From positions 14,614,450 to 14,678,449 of the forward strand of contig CP136069.1 of the NCBI GenBank assembly GCA_032622095.1: a stretch of 64,000 bases of DNA. Direction: 5' to 3'. This document shows positions 10,501-22,930 of this stretch, in pieces. The DNA comes from Siphonodentalium dalli. Taxonomy: Eukaryota > Mollusca > Scaphopoda > Gadilida > Siphonodentaliidae. A program made the translations under genes and the position numbers. Each line of letters begins with the position of its first letter. Positions within the stretch are counted from its first letter, which is position 1. The notes below the pieces were generated by a model. That model was given only the letters and a program-made list of their open reading frames with translations. It did not search any database and was not told where the DNA came from.

Positions 10501-13327
10501 ATCTGATATCGACGACCCAACCCTTTGGACACACAGGACCGCATACCATACTCATCTGATATCGACGACCCAACCCTTTTGACACACAGGACCGCATACC
10601 ATACTCATCTGATATCGACGACCCAACCCTTTTGACACACAGGACCGCATACCATACTCATCTGATATCGACGACCCAACCCTTTGGACACACAGGACCG
10701 CATACCATACTCATCTGATATCGACGACCCAACCCTTTTGACACACAGGACCGCATACCATACTCATCTGATATCGACGACCCAACCCTTTGGACACACA
10801 GGACCGCATACCATACTCATCTGATATCGACGACCCAACCCTTTTGACACACAGGACCGCATACCATACTCATCTGATATCGACGACCCAACCCTTTTGA
10901 CACACAGGACCGCATACCATACTCATCTGATATCGACGACCCAACCCTTTGGACACACAGGACCGCATACCATACTCATCTGATATCGACGACCCAACCC
11001 TTTTGACACACAGGACCGCATACCATACTCATCTGATATCGACGACCCAACCCTTTGGACACACAGGACCGCATACCATACTCATCTGATATCGACGACC
11101 CAACCCTTTTGACACACAGGACCGCATACCATACTCATCTGATATCGACGACCCAACCCTTTTGACACACAGGACCGCATACCATACTCATCTGATATCG
11201 ACGACCCAACCCTTTTGACACACAGGACCGCATACCATACTCATCTGATATCGACGACCCAACCCTTTGGACACACAGGACCGCATACCATACTCATCTG
11301 ATATCGACGACCCAACCCTTTTGACACACAGGACCGCATACCATACTCATCTGATATCGACGACCCAACCCTTTGGACACACAGGACCGCACACCATACT
11401 CATCTGATATCGACGACCCAACCCTTTTGACACACAGGACCGCATACCATACTCATCTGATATCGACGACCCAACCCTTTTGACACACAGGACCGCATAC
11501 CATACTCATCTGATATCGACGACCCAACCCTTTGGACACACAGGACCGCATACCATACTCATCTGATATCGACGACCCAACCTTTTGGACACACAGGACC
11601 GCATACCATACTCATCTGATATCGACGACCCAACCCTTTGGACACACAGGACCGCATACCATACTCATCTGATATCGACGACCCAACCCTTTGGACACAC
11701 AGGACCGCATACCATACTCATCTGATATCGACGACCCAACCCTTTGGACACACAGGACCGCATACCATACTCATCTGATATCGACGACCCAACCCTTTGG
11801 ACACACAGGACCGCATACCATACTCATCTGATATCGACGACCCAACCTTTTGGACACACAGGACCGCATACCATACTCATCTGATATCGACGACCCAACC
11901 CTTTGGACACACAGGACCGCATACCATACTCATCTGATATCGACGACCCAACCCTTTTGACACACAGGACCGCATACCATACTCATCTGATATCGACGAC
12001 CCAACCCTTTGGACACACAGGACCGCATACCATACTCATCTGATATCGACGACCCAACCCTTTGGACACACAGGACCGCATACCATACTCATCTGATATC
12101 GACGACCCAACCCTTTGGACACACAGGACCGCATACCATACTCATCTGATATCGACGACCCAACCCTTTGGACACACAGGACCGCATATCATACTCATCT
12201 GATATCGACGACCCAACCCTTTGGACACACAGGGCCGCATACCATACTCATCTGATATCGACGACCCAACCCTTTTGACACACAGGACCGCATACCATAC
12301 TCATCTGATATCGACGACCCAACCCTTTGGACACACAGGACCGCATACCATACTCATCTGATATCGACGACCCAACCCTTTGGACACACAGGACCGCATA
12401 CCATACTCATCTGATATCGACGACCCAACCCTTTTGACACACAGGACCGCATACCATACTCATCTGATATCGACGACCCAACCCTTTGGACACACAGGAC
12501 CGCATACCATACTCATCTGATATCGACGACCCAACCCTTTGGACACACAGGACCGCATACCATACTCATCTGATATCGACGACCCAACCCTTTGGACACA
12601 CAGGACCGCATACCATACTCATCTGATATCGACGACCCAACCCTTTGGACACACAGGACCGCATATCATACTCATCTGATATCGACGACCCAACCCTTTG
12701 GACACACAGGACCGCATACCATACTCATCTGATATCGACGACCCAACCCTTTTGACACACAGGACCGCATACCATACTCATCTGATATCGACGACCCAAC
12801 CCTTTGGACACACAGGACCGCATACCATACTCATCTGATATCGACGACCCAACCCTTTGGACACACAGGACCGCATACCATACTCATCTGATATCGACGA
12901 CCCAACCCTTTGGACACACAGGACCGCATACCATACTCATCTGATATCGACGACCCAACCCTTTGGACACACAGGACCGCATACCATACTCATCTGATAT
13001 CGACGACCCAACCCTTTGGACACACAGGACCGCATACCATACTCATCTGATATCGACGACCCAACCCTTTGGACACACAGGACCGCATACCATACTCATC
13101 TGATATCGACGACCCAACCCTTTTGACACACAGGACCGCATACCATACTCATCTGATATCGACGACCCAACCCTTTTGACACACAGGACCGCATACCATA
13201 CTCATCTGATATCGACGACCCAACCCTTTTGACACACAGGACCGCATACCATACTCATCTGATATCGACGACCCAACCCTTTGGACACACAGGACCGCAT
13301 ACCATACCTTTCTGATATAAACGAAGC
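7551..13327. repeat. 53-bp minisatellite, 109 units in perfect register
   Basis: The unit reads aaccctttggacacacagga ccgcataccatactcatctg atatcgacgaccc. The first unit starts at 7551 and the last full one at 13275; the distance, 5724 bp, is exactly 108 periods, so there is no net insertion or deletion in 5.8 kb. The main variants are ggatac (units 1-5 only), ggacac and tttgacac, the last two interspersed. Rare variants include gacccac (8830, 9042), gcatatcat (12185, 12662) and aaccttttgg (11579, 11844). A degenerate unit follows at 13328. Because 53 is not a multiple of 3 and each unit contains TGA on both strands, the array cannot be translated. Confidence 0.97.
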
Positions 13328-14128
13328 AACCTTTTGGACACATTGTTTTCCTACGACCAGCTCACATCGGGTATCCAGCTAGAAACATTACTCACGACTT
13401 TTGCAGACCAGATCCAGCTCATTACAAACATTAACATCCGATTTGGACACCCTTCTGTTTCCAACAAACACTACAAGAACATTCTGTACTTCGCCTACCC
13501 ATTCATCATCACAGATTCGTGCACATTATTCTTCTCGGAAATTGGTGAGTGACCATCTTTTCTTTCACTTTTGCTGTCAAATTGCACACTCCCTATTTTT
13601 TTGCATTTTTTTACTCCTTTTTTCCACGTGGGTTATGGACACATCACCTGATTCTACTACACCAACACTACCTACCCATCCTACTACAATACACGCGTCG
13701 AACGATCAGCCCATACCACCCACCTCTCACAAACAACATTCAGTTCTTAATTTTAAAACTTACTGTAGACACGCTTTACCCCACCAAATAACTTTATCGC
13801 CACAACTCATTAATATTGCAATCCCATTCGCATTGATACAATCTGTTTATACGTGCGTTGTATGATTATAAATAATTACTCAGGACATACACTAGATTCC
13901 TGGAACTAGTGGCATACATTTCCGGCTCATTTTAGTGATTATCCAAAACTTATTGTCAACTCGATAGTCGCAGCAATTCCCATAACACATCCTAATAAAA
14001 CACCTGAATCATGTCAAATACACCTGAATCGCATACTACACCGCCACGGCACTTGGAAAAAAATACAACATATCTCGCACCCTTACCATAGATCCCAAAA
14101 CAGACACCGTTAACCCTGTAATAACATA
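13328..14128. other. Pyrimidine- and C/A-rich flank of the minisatellite
   Basis: It begins with a decayed 53-bp unit and continues as C/A-rich DNA like that before the array (7344-7550), suggesting that the array expanded inside one transcript-like sequence. A strong donor consensus, ATTG-GTGAGT, lies at about 13542. The short frames here (72, 80 and 154 codons) overlap each other, resemble no family and include the T/C-rich tract at 13555-13630. Confidence 0.35.
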
Positions 14129-14237
14129 ATGGAATCACCGCCTCCGCAGAGCAGCGATTATTTTCATCCAAGCCAAATTTATCAGCATAACCTTGAATTA
14201 AACCGGGAAACGGATGCATTACTGTTGCACATTTATA
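14129..14237 (+). CDS. Possible short first coding exon, unknown protein
   Basis: The ATG at 14129 has a good context (A at -3, G at +4). The frame starts MESPPPQSSDYFHPSQIYQ and runs about 37 codons to a near-perfect donor, ACTG-GTAAGTATG, at 14237/14238. No later exon is identified, since the decayed Gypsy element starts immediately downstream in the opposite orientation. The LTR-like module at 6859-7343 could be the promoter, with the minisatellite in the 5' leader or first intron; that is speculation. On the minus strand the same bases give an acceptor-like sequence, so the donor match may be fortuitous. Confidence 0.25.
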
Positions 14238-14291
14238 CTGGTAAGTATGACTTTAATGGAATCCTGATATTAATTCTGTCGGACAAATTGA

Positions 14292-16375
14292 CTATTTTGT
14301 TGCCTGTGTGCGTATAACACGAGTGATATCGTTCACGCATGATTGTGTCGGTGCATCATATGCACGCGAATTTAAGTCGATGTCCATTTCAGAAATAGTG
14401 GTTTGATCAAATTGGTTTATGTTATCAGAGGCAACATTTTCAATTTCTTCAGTTGCGGCCGCAAATACATCTGAATTATTGTTGTTTTTCTCATTTGCGC
14501 GCAATCGATCTGCCCATTCTAATCTCGGTATGTCATCATCACTTGAAGAATTTTGTCTTCTTAACTGTTTGCGCCTCATTAACTGAGCAAGTGGAATTTC
14601 GTCACTAGATGACCATTCTGATGACGCAGATTGTTCTGGGTCTTCGTTAGAACTATTTACAACAAATCGCTGTCGTCGCAAATAACGTATTGTATCTTTG
14701 GGTGGAATTTTCCATGCAGTGTCGGCTTTACGAATATTGTCGGCATGACAGCGGATTGTTCCATCACTTAATTGATCTTTAATTAAGAATGAGACATTAC
14801 TATGTTTTTAAATTATATTCCAATGACTTTGCCATGATAAACTCAGTTTACCCGTTTTTCGCCCAGATTTGTAATAAACTGGATCGCCTATTTCAAATGA
14901 AACCTCTTTCCGTTTTTCATTCTTTCTCTGTGTTCTGATTTGAGATCTTAAACGCGAAAGAACTAAACGAAAATTTCTATGCTGTTCCTGTAAAGTGATA
15001 AATGTAAAGTCCTCCCCTACATATTTCAATCTGGGATTTAGAATATTATCAAGACTGGGTTCCCTATGATATAATAAATAAAATGGACTGAATTTTGTTG
15101 TATTATTTACGTGAACACGCATTGCAAATAATGCTTTTGACAAATACATGTCCCAAGTGTGTGTGTTTTGTAATACCAATTTTGATATAACAGAATTCAA
15201 AACGGCGTGGGATCTCTCAACACATCCGTTCGAATTCGGATGGTACGGTGAACTGTAAATATGATGTATATTTTGTTCTTTGCACACCTGATCCATTTTT
15301 TTATTTTTGAACTCGGACCCATTGTCTGAAATTAAATTTGAACATATTGAATGTCTGGGGATTACCTCATCTAAAAATATCATTATCACTGTGTCGGCTC
15401 GTTTGTCGGGAATCGCAAATGCCTCGACATATTTGGTCAGACAACAAATAAAAGTTAAAATATATTTGTTATTGGACATTGTTGTTTCAAACGGTTATTG
15501 TATGTCAGTGCTTATTGTCGCAAACGGATATGGAGGGCGGTTCATTTCTTGTATTGGGGCCTTTTGTTGGGATAAATTCCTCATTTTACAAATCATGCAA
15601 GCTTGACAATAATTATGTATATCTCTATACATATTTGGCCAATAATATTTAAGTTTTGCTGTTGCAAAAGTCTTAACTTTGGAAAAATGCCCTGCTAAGT
15701 CATGGTATTGTTTGAGTACAGCTTGTCGAATATTTGCCGGAATAAATAGGCGTATATCTGGATCATCATCATGATTACTGATGAAATATAGCACATCTTT
15801 AATTACTATATATTTATCTGTTATTTGTCTGGGTGGTTTGGTGGAATTTAATTTTTGAACAATCTCTATTGCTTCGATATCGCGTTCTTGTTCAAGTTGT
15901 ATGTCAAACCCCTCTAACTGAATTGCTTCTTGATTTTCGGGTAGAATTTTGTCTATGCGACAATTTGGATATTGTTTTGTATTTAATTTAGATGTGTCAA
16001 TTATTTCCATATCCATTGGTACTTTTCGTTCAGGGCCGGTTACGTCGGACTGATCTGGCACCTCTGACATACAAGTTTGTAACTTTTCCGGTCGTGATAA
16101 ATAATCTGCAAATATATTCTCTTTGCCGGGTATGTGGATTATCTGCGGCTTATAGGCAGCTATGCACACAGCCCAACGTGCGACATTTTTATTGTCCATG
16201 GGAGGAGATAACATATGAGTTAATACCTTGTGGTCAGTCTTTATAATTAACGGAGACCCGCTGATATAAAATTGAAGTTACTTTATTGCCCAATAAATAG
16301 CAAAGCATTCCCGTTCTAATGTACTCCATGTACGAATTTGAGATTAATTCAGGCATGCTGAAATAAAATGTATAG
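14292..16375 (-). pseudogene. Pol C-terminal part: RNase H end, integrase, C-terminal tail
   Basis: One reading frame holds the end of RNase H (STLERECFAIYWAI, then KTDHKVLTHML), the integrase zinc domain (H-x3-H ... C-x2-C around YWPNMYRDIHNYCQACMIC) and the integrase core (SDNGSEF carries the second catalytic Asp, SPYHPNSNGCVERSH the Glu). A Ser/Asp/Glu-rich tail ends at 14292. The frame is broken by a TAA near 16360, a TAA at about 16280, a TAA at 15495-15497 next to the first catalytic Asp, and a TAA at 14808-14810. Integrase inserts the reverse-transcribed copy into the genome. Between and after the stops the frame stays open, so the decay is mainly point mutation and not large rearrangement. 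Confidence 0.8.
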
Positions 16376-17995
16376 GATTTTCCGTATTTGATCTCGATAT
16401 ACATGGGTCACCTGGTCACGTGACTGTGTAATCAATGCTGCAATAGCATGCGTGCTGGCATCAGTATACATAATGAATGGTTTATTTTTATCTGGATATG
16501 CATGATATGTGGCTTCTGTTAAATCAGATTTCAATTTTTGAAATGCCTGATCACATTCATTCGTCCATTCAAATTTTGTGTTTTTCTTTGTCAAGTCTAC
16601 CAAAGGTCCACAAATTTCACAAAATTTAGGAATAAATTTTCGGAACCACGAGAATGATCCTATAACACTTCTCACTTGTTTCACATTTGTTGGTGGTGTT
16701 AAAGTTTGAATTGCTTTCACTTTATTAGCATCTGGTGTAACCCCTTGTTGATCAGCGATATGCCCCATAAATGAACATTCAGTTTTAAAGAATGAACATT
16801 TCTTTAACTTTAATTTCACATTATACTTTCTAAGGCGATAAAATACTTCTTGAATAAGCCTCAAATGGGACATCTTATCATCTGAGTACAAAATTAAATC
16901 GTCGACATAGGCGCGACATCCTTTAACCCCCTCCAACACGCGATTCATGAGTTGAAGAAAGGCGCTAGAACTTCCAAAGGCACCGAAGCAGGCGCGGTTA
17001 AACGAAAAATTGCGTCTAAAACAAGTTATAGTTGCCTTACTTCGATCCGCGTGATGTATTGGAATGCAATTATATGCAGAAAAACAATCGAGAACTATTA
17101 TATATTTAACTCCTTTCATCGCTGCTAAGATATCCTCGATTTGTTCGATTGGGAAAAATGTGGGTTTTGTGATAGCATTAAGTGTGCGTAGGTCGGCTAT
17201 AAATCGATATGAATCATCTTTATTCCTTAGAACCATACACGGAAATGACCATTGGCTTGCTGGGGCTGGTGACATTATTTTTGCTTGTAATAATTCATCA
17301 ATTTTATCACTAAGAATTTCACGCTTTTTCAATGGGCATCGATAAGGCATTAACCTTATTGGTGGGTGGTCTCCCGTGGGAATCTTCATGGTCACAGCCG
17401 TGGTACATCCTAATTCGGTTAAGTTTGTTGCGAAAATATCACTATTATTTCGAATTATTGGTATTAAATCATCCCTAAATGAATCGGTAACTTGTACTTC
17501 ATCTAGGTGAATCTCTTCTTTTATTGCATTGTTATTCTGATGAGGTGGGTCCGCGCACGTTACCGCAGAAACGCTGCCTATGGCACACCCGCGGCGCAAA
17601 TTAAAATGCTTATCTGTGTAATTGCTTATTAGTACAGGTACACTCTCGCTGTTAGTGCTTGCAGTAGAATATTCGGCTGTCAATTCCGGCTCACTACCGA
17701 TAAACCCGTTGTCTATTGGTTCCACCTGCAGAAAATTCGTGGCAAACAATTTATTACCTCCAATTATACGCGCTTTCGTTAATATCGTTGTCTTTGGTGG
17801 AAGCACGTGGGCAGATTGTATTCTGACCAAGGTTGCAACATGGATATCTGGTATAAGAGAAATGATTGTTACGCGAATTTTCATTATTTGGTGGTCGAAG
17901 TATAGCCGGACTCCGTTTGCACTGAGAAAATATCTGCCGATTAATAAAGATCGATGCATGTTTGAGCAAACATAGAATTTATGTGAGACCTTCAA
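16349..17995 (-). pseudogene. Pol central part: end of protease, reverse transcriptase, start of RNase H
   Basis: A 548-codon frame covers the end of the protease region, a linker, reverse transcriptase from about residue 225 and the start of RNase H from about 505. Reverse transcriptase landmarks are FIADLRTLNAITKP, the first catalytic Asp in VLDCFSAYNCIPIHH (about 303) and the YVDD box (363-366). RNase H shows YTDAST (Asp about 512). The segment is therefore catalytically plausible internally, but it is joined to the protease (about 18060) and to the rest of RNase H (about 16375) by frameshifts. The start Met at 17995 is simply the first after the shift and is not a true start. Confidence 0.85.
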
Positions 17996-18033
17996 TTTAT
18001 TAATGTGGAAATTTAATATGAAACCATTTATGG

Positions 18034-18351
18034 TTAGTGCATCCCCACTGGCAGATGTTGCATAAAACTGCTTTCTTGCATTTGCGGTTTATATTTTAAA
18101 TTGTTATAAAATTTTAACGAACATATACTGATGTCGGCTCCACTATCCAGTATGGCTCGATATTTTTGTGTGCCTATTGTAATCAATATCGATGATGCCA
18201 CTTGTGCATTTATGCCTTTCATTAACTTTGAATTATTTTGATATTCCGGAATTGATAAATCCGATTTAATATCTTTCTGGTGTTGTATCACCGGTGGTGT
18301 TTGTTTATGATCGTAAGGCTTATGCGATGTGTATGGAGCTCTTGTTTGCAC
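18034..18351 (-). pseudogene. Retropepsin-like aspartic protease segment
   Basis: The frame contains AILDSGADISICS, the DSG-type active-site motif of retroviral-type proteases, which act as dimers to process Gag-Pol. The frame ends at 18034, but the alternative frame continues the protein into the reverse transcriptase segment, so a frameshift lies near 18060. Between Gag and this segment (18352-18524) the sequence is basic and diverged. Confidence 0.7.
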
Positions 18352-18524
18352 GGGCGCGGATATTTTATTTATATTTATATGCAGTAATCTTTGATGAAAC
18401 GGCCTGTGAACATTATTTTTACTATCTCTAGGTGGTTTATTTCAACATAATTCTCTCCCATTTATTCTGTGTACATGTAATTTATTCCATGATGGAGCGT
18501 TAGCTTGCTTATTATTCTTGCTTT

Positions 18525-19756
18525 TTACACGATTCCACTCAGATGCTCCGCTCTGGGTGGAATGTTTGAGTTTAAATAATGTTTATTCATTTCATCCAAA
18601 CGTCTTTGACACCATGTGATATTATGTCCAGATTTCCAACAATATCGGCATAATAATTGAAATGCTTGGGTCTGTGAATTAAACACAGAATGTTGTGATT
18701 GTCGTATATGTTGAACATAAGGCCAACTGCGCGTGTTATCATATCTATTTTGTTTAGAATATGATCCAATTCGTGGGCGCTGATTATTATTCGAATAACA
18801 TGAGCGAAATGAATTTCTACCCTGTAAATACCTTGGCCACCGTCTTTCTGGTGTGGCGGGCGCATTAAATCTATTACCCATGTTCCGTCCTTGAAATTTA
18901 TTGCCTTCCATACTAGAATAATTATTATCACGAAATGATAGATAAGTACGATCATTATTCTTATCATTCTGGCTATAATACGACTGTAATCGTTGTTGAA
19001 TAGTATATTCTCTTAAAGAGAGATTGGTTGCTTGGTTTAAGGTTTGTTGGTCTTCTCGCAAAAGTTTATCTCTCAATAATTTACTCTTTAATCCTGTGAT
19101 GAATTGTTCTCTCATATGTAATTGGGCGACTTCTTGTTGAATATTTACTAACCCATACACATCGATCGCTAATGATCGTAATCTATCAGAAAAAACTTGT
19201 ATAGATTCTTCTGGTGTTTGCTTTGCTGCTTGAAAAATAAGGAGCGCATCTCTTTTATCTTTTGCTTTGCTATATCGAATTTTTAATTCCTGCTTGTACT
19301 TCTGATCACACCATCGGCATTTATGCGTTCTTGTGTGAACTGAGTTAAAAACTCGAAAACTGAACCTCTGCTTGTCTGCAGAGCAAATTTAATTAATGTT
19401 CGATCAGTCGCATCAATTGCTTGGCCATAACGATATAATTCGTTGGTCCATTCAAGAAAAGATTTAGGGTCTCCCGAAAAAGGGGGGATAACATTTGTCA
19501 CACCAGTTGCCATCTGAATTGCTGACGAAATGCGTGTGGCGTCCAACTGTTGGTCTATTGCACTATTAAAATGACCCAATTGTTTGGAAATGCGATCTAG
19601 TACGATGCTGTCATTTGCGTTTCGTACCTCATGATTTTCATGGGTTTCATGCAAAATAGATCGCATTCGCTCTATCTCTACATCGATTTGGTCGCTACTA
19701 TAATTAACGTCATCCGACAAGGAAGGACAGGAAGGGTGACTTTGTGTCATATTCAT
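18525..19756 (-). pseudogene. Gag-like protein with a CCHC zinc knuckle
   Basis: The likely start is the ATG at 19756 (MNMTQSHPS); the in-frame Met at 19849 adds an unlikely hydrophobic leader. The N-terminal part (to 19283) shows a Gag-like FSGDPKSFLEWTNELYRY segment, the usual retrotransposon capsid pattern. A frameshift near 19300 moves into the frame that carries the rest of the capsid (RDALLIFQAAKQTPEESIQV), an Arg/Asn/Gln-rich linker and a zinc knuckle, CRYCWKSGHNITWC (C-x2-C-x4-H-x4-C). Gag would form the particle and bind element RNA. The frameshift makes the present copy non-functional. Confidence 0.75.
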
Positions 19757-19849
19757 CTTGATTTTAATTACTAAAGTAATTGGGAATAGAAAAGACAAAA
19801 TTGCAGGTATATAAGAAATTAATAATTTGTGTTGGGTTGACACATGCAC

Positions 19850-20309
19850 ATTGTGGCATTATAGAATTGCTCTAGAACATAATGCGGGTATTGTGTTTAT
19901 GTAATTTGAATTATTAGAATGATTATACCTGTATAATTATCCCAGAAATTTCTTAATTTTATTCTGTAGTCAGAGGGGGTGTTTTCAGTTGACGCCCTGT
20001 CTCTAAATATATTTATATACGATGTGTGCTAAATGCAACCCAATCCACATCTGCTAATTAATTCTGGTTCCATCGTTACACAGAAATTCGTACCTTATTA
20101 TATGACGCCAGCCATAAACTAATATTTATTAAATAATTAAATTTAATTTGTATGATAGCCTATTAACCGGACCATTATCAGCAGACATCTTCGACTCAAA
20201 TTAGTTATTGTTTGTTTGTATCATCAATTCTTTATCGTTGTTACTAAACTCACGTTTTTTAAATTGACATACAGACTACAGTAAACCTTTAAAATCAAAT
20301 TTGATTGAT
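19850..20309. other. Expected place of the Gypsy 5' LTR or leader; no repeat seen
   Basis: This stretch lies upstream of Gag on the minus strand and should hold the leader and 5' LTR. I see no TG...CA-bounded copy of sequence left of 14292 and no convincing primer site. Confidence 0.35.
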
Positions 20310-21831
20310 GGCTCCAGACACTTCGTACTACTATAATCAAAGTAATTGAAAACATGGGGTGATACCCCGGTAATTACCACGGCATAGAAACAGTCACTGA
20401 TGGAGTAAAGGTACCGTTCGGTTAGTATTCCGTTTTCTATTAGCGGGTCGTCACACCAAATGTTGAAGAAAATAATAAGTCCATGATGATATTGTTAAAG
20501 ATACAATAAGTGTTGCAGTGCGTTTTGCTGTTAAAATAGTCGCATCTGTCAAAACCGCAATAGTAGACAAACCTTGTTCATATTCCAATCATAAATATCG
20601 CGTTAATTGCGGCATGTTATTGTCATGCTTTATGTAAGCAAATATTATGTAAAGATAATGTGATAAGCAAAACACTCAACACTGAGGAGACCCCCACTAA
20701 TTGAACTTTTGTTAGAAATGTCACCAAATTGTCTACCAGATACCGGCACAGGTATAGCTATCGCTAATCATAACCTCGATAATTCGGTGTTGAATGGGTT
20801 ACCATGAATCAATCTCCTAACCAATTGGCATGATGTCAAGTGTTTTGCTTATCGCTCACTATTAAGATGCTGTATATAAACAAATGCTCTGCACACACAA
20901 AGTGGTTCTGTGTTTTTCTATACTATTAGTATATTCTTGGGGAAATTTTAATAATTTGGAAACTGTTATTTCTAAATTTTAACCTCGATGTACGCTGTGA
21001 TTCTCCTTATAGCTGTGGAACTTAAATGCATGGATGGCCTTCTTCATAGGTTATAATTTAGAAATAACAGTTACAAAAGTATGAACATTTCCCCAAGAAT
21101 ATACTAATAGCATAGGATAATGTTCATATGAATGAGTTATTATTCAAAAAAACACACTTTGTGAGCCGATCCTTTGTTTATATACAGCACGTAAATATTG
21201 CGCGATAAGCAAAACAGTCTACACTGTGGTGATTGTTCTGGAGAGTGATTCATGGTGACCCGTTCAACACTGATATCTTGAGAGGTGAAGATTTAGCGAT
21301 AGCTTTACCGGTATATTGTATATAACTTGGTAGCATTTCTGATAAAAGTTCAGTAAGTGGGGGGGGGGGTCTCATCGGTGCTGAATGTTTTGCTTAGCGC
21401 ATACTATTTACGTACTGTTTGTTTACATAACATGGCGTTTATTTACATAACACAGAGTACTAACATGACAATAACATTCTGCAATTTACACAATATTTAT
21501 GATTGGTATAAGAACAAAAATTTGTTTATAATTTATTATTACTTCTGTGTATGGCGGTTGTGACTATTTCAACAGCATTACACACCGTCAATGATTATCG
21601 TATCTTTAACAAGATCCTCATGGACGTATTATTTTATTATTTTCTTAAACTTTTGGTGAGACGACCCACTAATATACCGCATTATCATAACTAACCAGTA
21701 CCCTAACTCCTTCGCAGCGACCGTTTCGATTCCGTGTACTACCGGTAATACCGTGGTCATTAGCGGGGTATCACTCCATTTTTCAAGTTAATTACTTTGA
21801 TTATGGTGGTATGAGAGGTCCGTTGCCGAAG
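20310..21831. mobile_element. Long nested palindrome (foldback element), about 1.5 kb
   Basis: The left arm (about 20310-20984) is an inverted, diverged copy of the right arm (about 21052-21831), with a 68-bp centre. Matching words run the full length: ataatcaaagtaatt outside, gataccccg with accacgg, gtcca-ga-gat--tgttaaagata, gataagcaaaac, and ctattagtatattcttgggg next to the centre. Each arm also holds a smaller inversion (gataagcaaaaca and tgttttgctta). G runs (21358-21369) are in the right arm. No transposase is seen. Confidence 0.75.
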
Positions 21832-22930
21832 CTACGTGATTTATTTGTAAAAAAAGCATTGCTTTCCAGGCAATTTTGATTTGTCACGCTATCAGAAAAT
21901 TTATGTAAGCAATAAATTAAACGATTGTATTTTTACTTCACCTGTTTCTATCACGTAAATTATATACCATGGTATATACATATTAATCACGGACATGACA
22001 GGTGATTTATCGCATGCAGTGGTTCACGTGAATGCATGGGGTCCATGTATATCTTTTCAATGAAAGTATGGTATAGAAGAGTAGTCGGACATTACTCGGT
22101 CCAAAACAGCATTCGATATCCCAATACCGAAAAGACTTGGTCTAGTACCTGAACAGTAAACACGCAATCTGCATGATTCGTGAAACACTTATTTGAAACG
22201 ACTCAATTTTGTGTATGGATTTGTTGATACGACACAATACCTAGCTCGCATAGATAGAACGAGCAGCACAGCCTCGAGTGCTATCCTTCGTCAATGGCAC
22301 AAGTGCCATATCAACAAATCCATTACTACATGCGTCATTCTGTGTTTATTACACATCACCGTCCTTGAATCCGTGCATTAACAACTACAGGCTTACAAGG
22401 TTTATTTAGGCACATACATGGCTTGTCTTGTCATGTGTGATGACGCTTTTATGTTATAGTTCTAGTATCATGGTTCAGGCGAACGTCATATGTGTGAATA
22501 ATTTTTTTTCCATATTGTTTGAACTGCATGGATACTCGAATAACGGAAATTGTTATTATTTTTACAACCAACACATTTCAGATAATTCTTTCCATAAATA
22601 TGCTAGAAATAATATGTTAGTGCGTAATTATAAGCAATCAATGTATTTTTTGTTGCGTATATAGGTTTATACAACTTTAAGTGGCAGAACAACATAGAGA
22701 TACTTGGTATACATGTTTACACAGTTTCTTGTTCAGCCACTTGAAATTTTATAAACCCATAGAAGGCATAGATGCAACACGAAATATGATGATTGTATAT
22801 TTAATCCCCCTTATGGTCTCTTTTATACATTTAACAATGATATTTACAAAGAAGTTTTTATATTCAGTTCTGAATAAATGTCAATTGTATATCTTAAAAC
22901 ACAATTGAAATTCTATATTGATTTAAAATT
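21832..22930. other. Mostly unassigned; one hairpin
   Basis: A 15-bp inverted repeat, atggatttgttgata with tatcaacaaatccat, lies at about 22214-22323 around an 80-bp loop. Several frames of 60-80 codons resemble no family and have no splice support. Confidence 0.4.

Larger units (their letters stand above)
14292..19849 (-). mobile_element. Decayed Gypsy-type (Ty3) LTR retrotransposon, internal region
   Basis: On the minus strand the order is Gag with a zinc knuckle, aspartic protease, reverse transcriptase, RNase H, HHCC zinc-binding integrase domain, integrase core and C-terminal tail. This is the Ty3/Gypsy order. I see at least three frameshifts (about 19300, 18060 and 16375) and several stops (including 16280, 15497 and 14810), so it is inactive. 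I compared 19850-20310 with 13330-14290 by eye and found no LTR pair; the LTRs are lost, truncated or too diverged to see. No envelope gene was recognised. Confidence 0.85.

Noticed and set aside
7551-13327. CRISPR array or repeat protein gene
   Set aside because: Units are contiguous without spacers, the DNA is eukaryotic, and 53 bp is not a multiple of 3 with stops on both strands.
18587-18967. 126-codon minus-strand frame overlapping Gag
   Set aside because: Out-of-frame shadow; the zinc knuckle is in the other frame.
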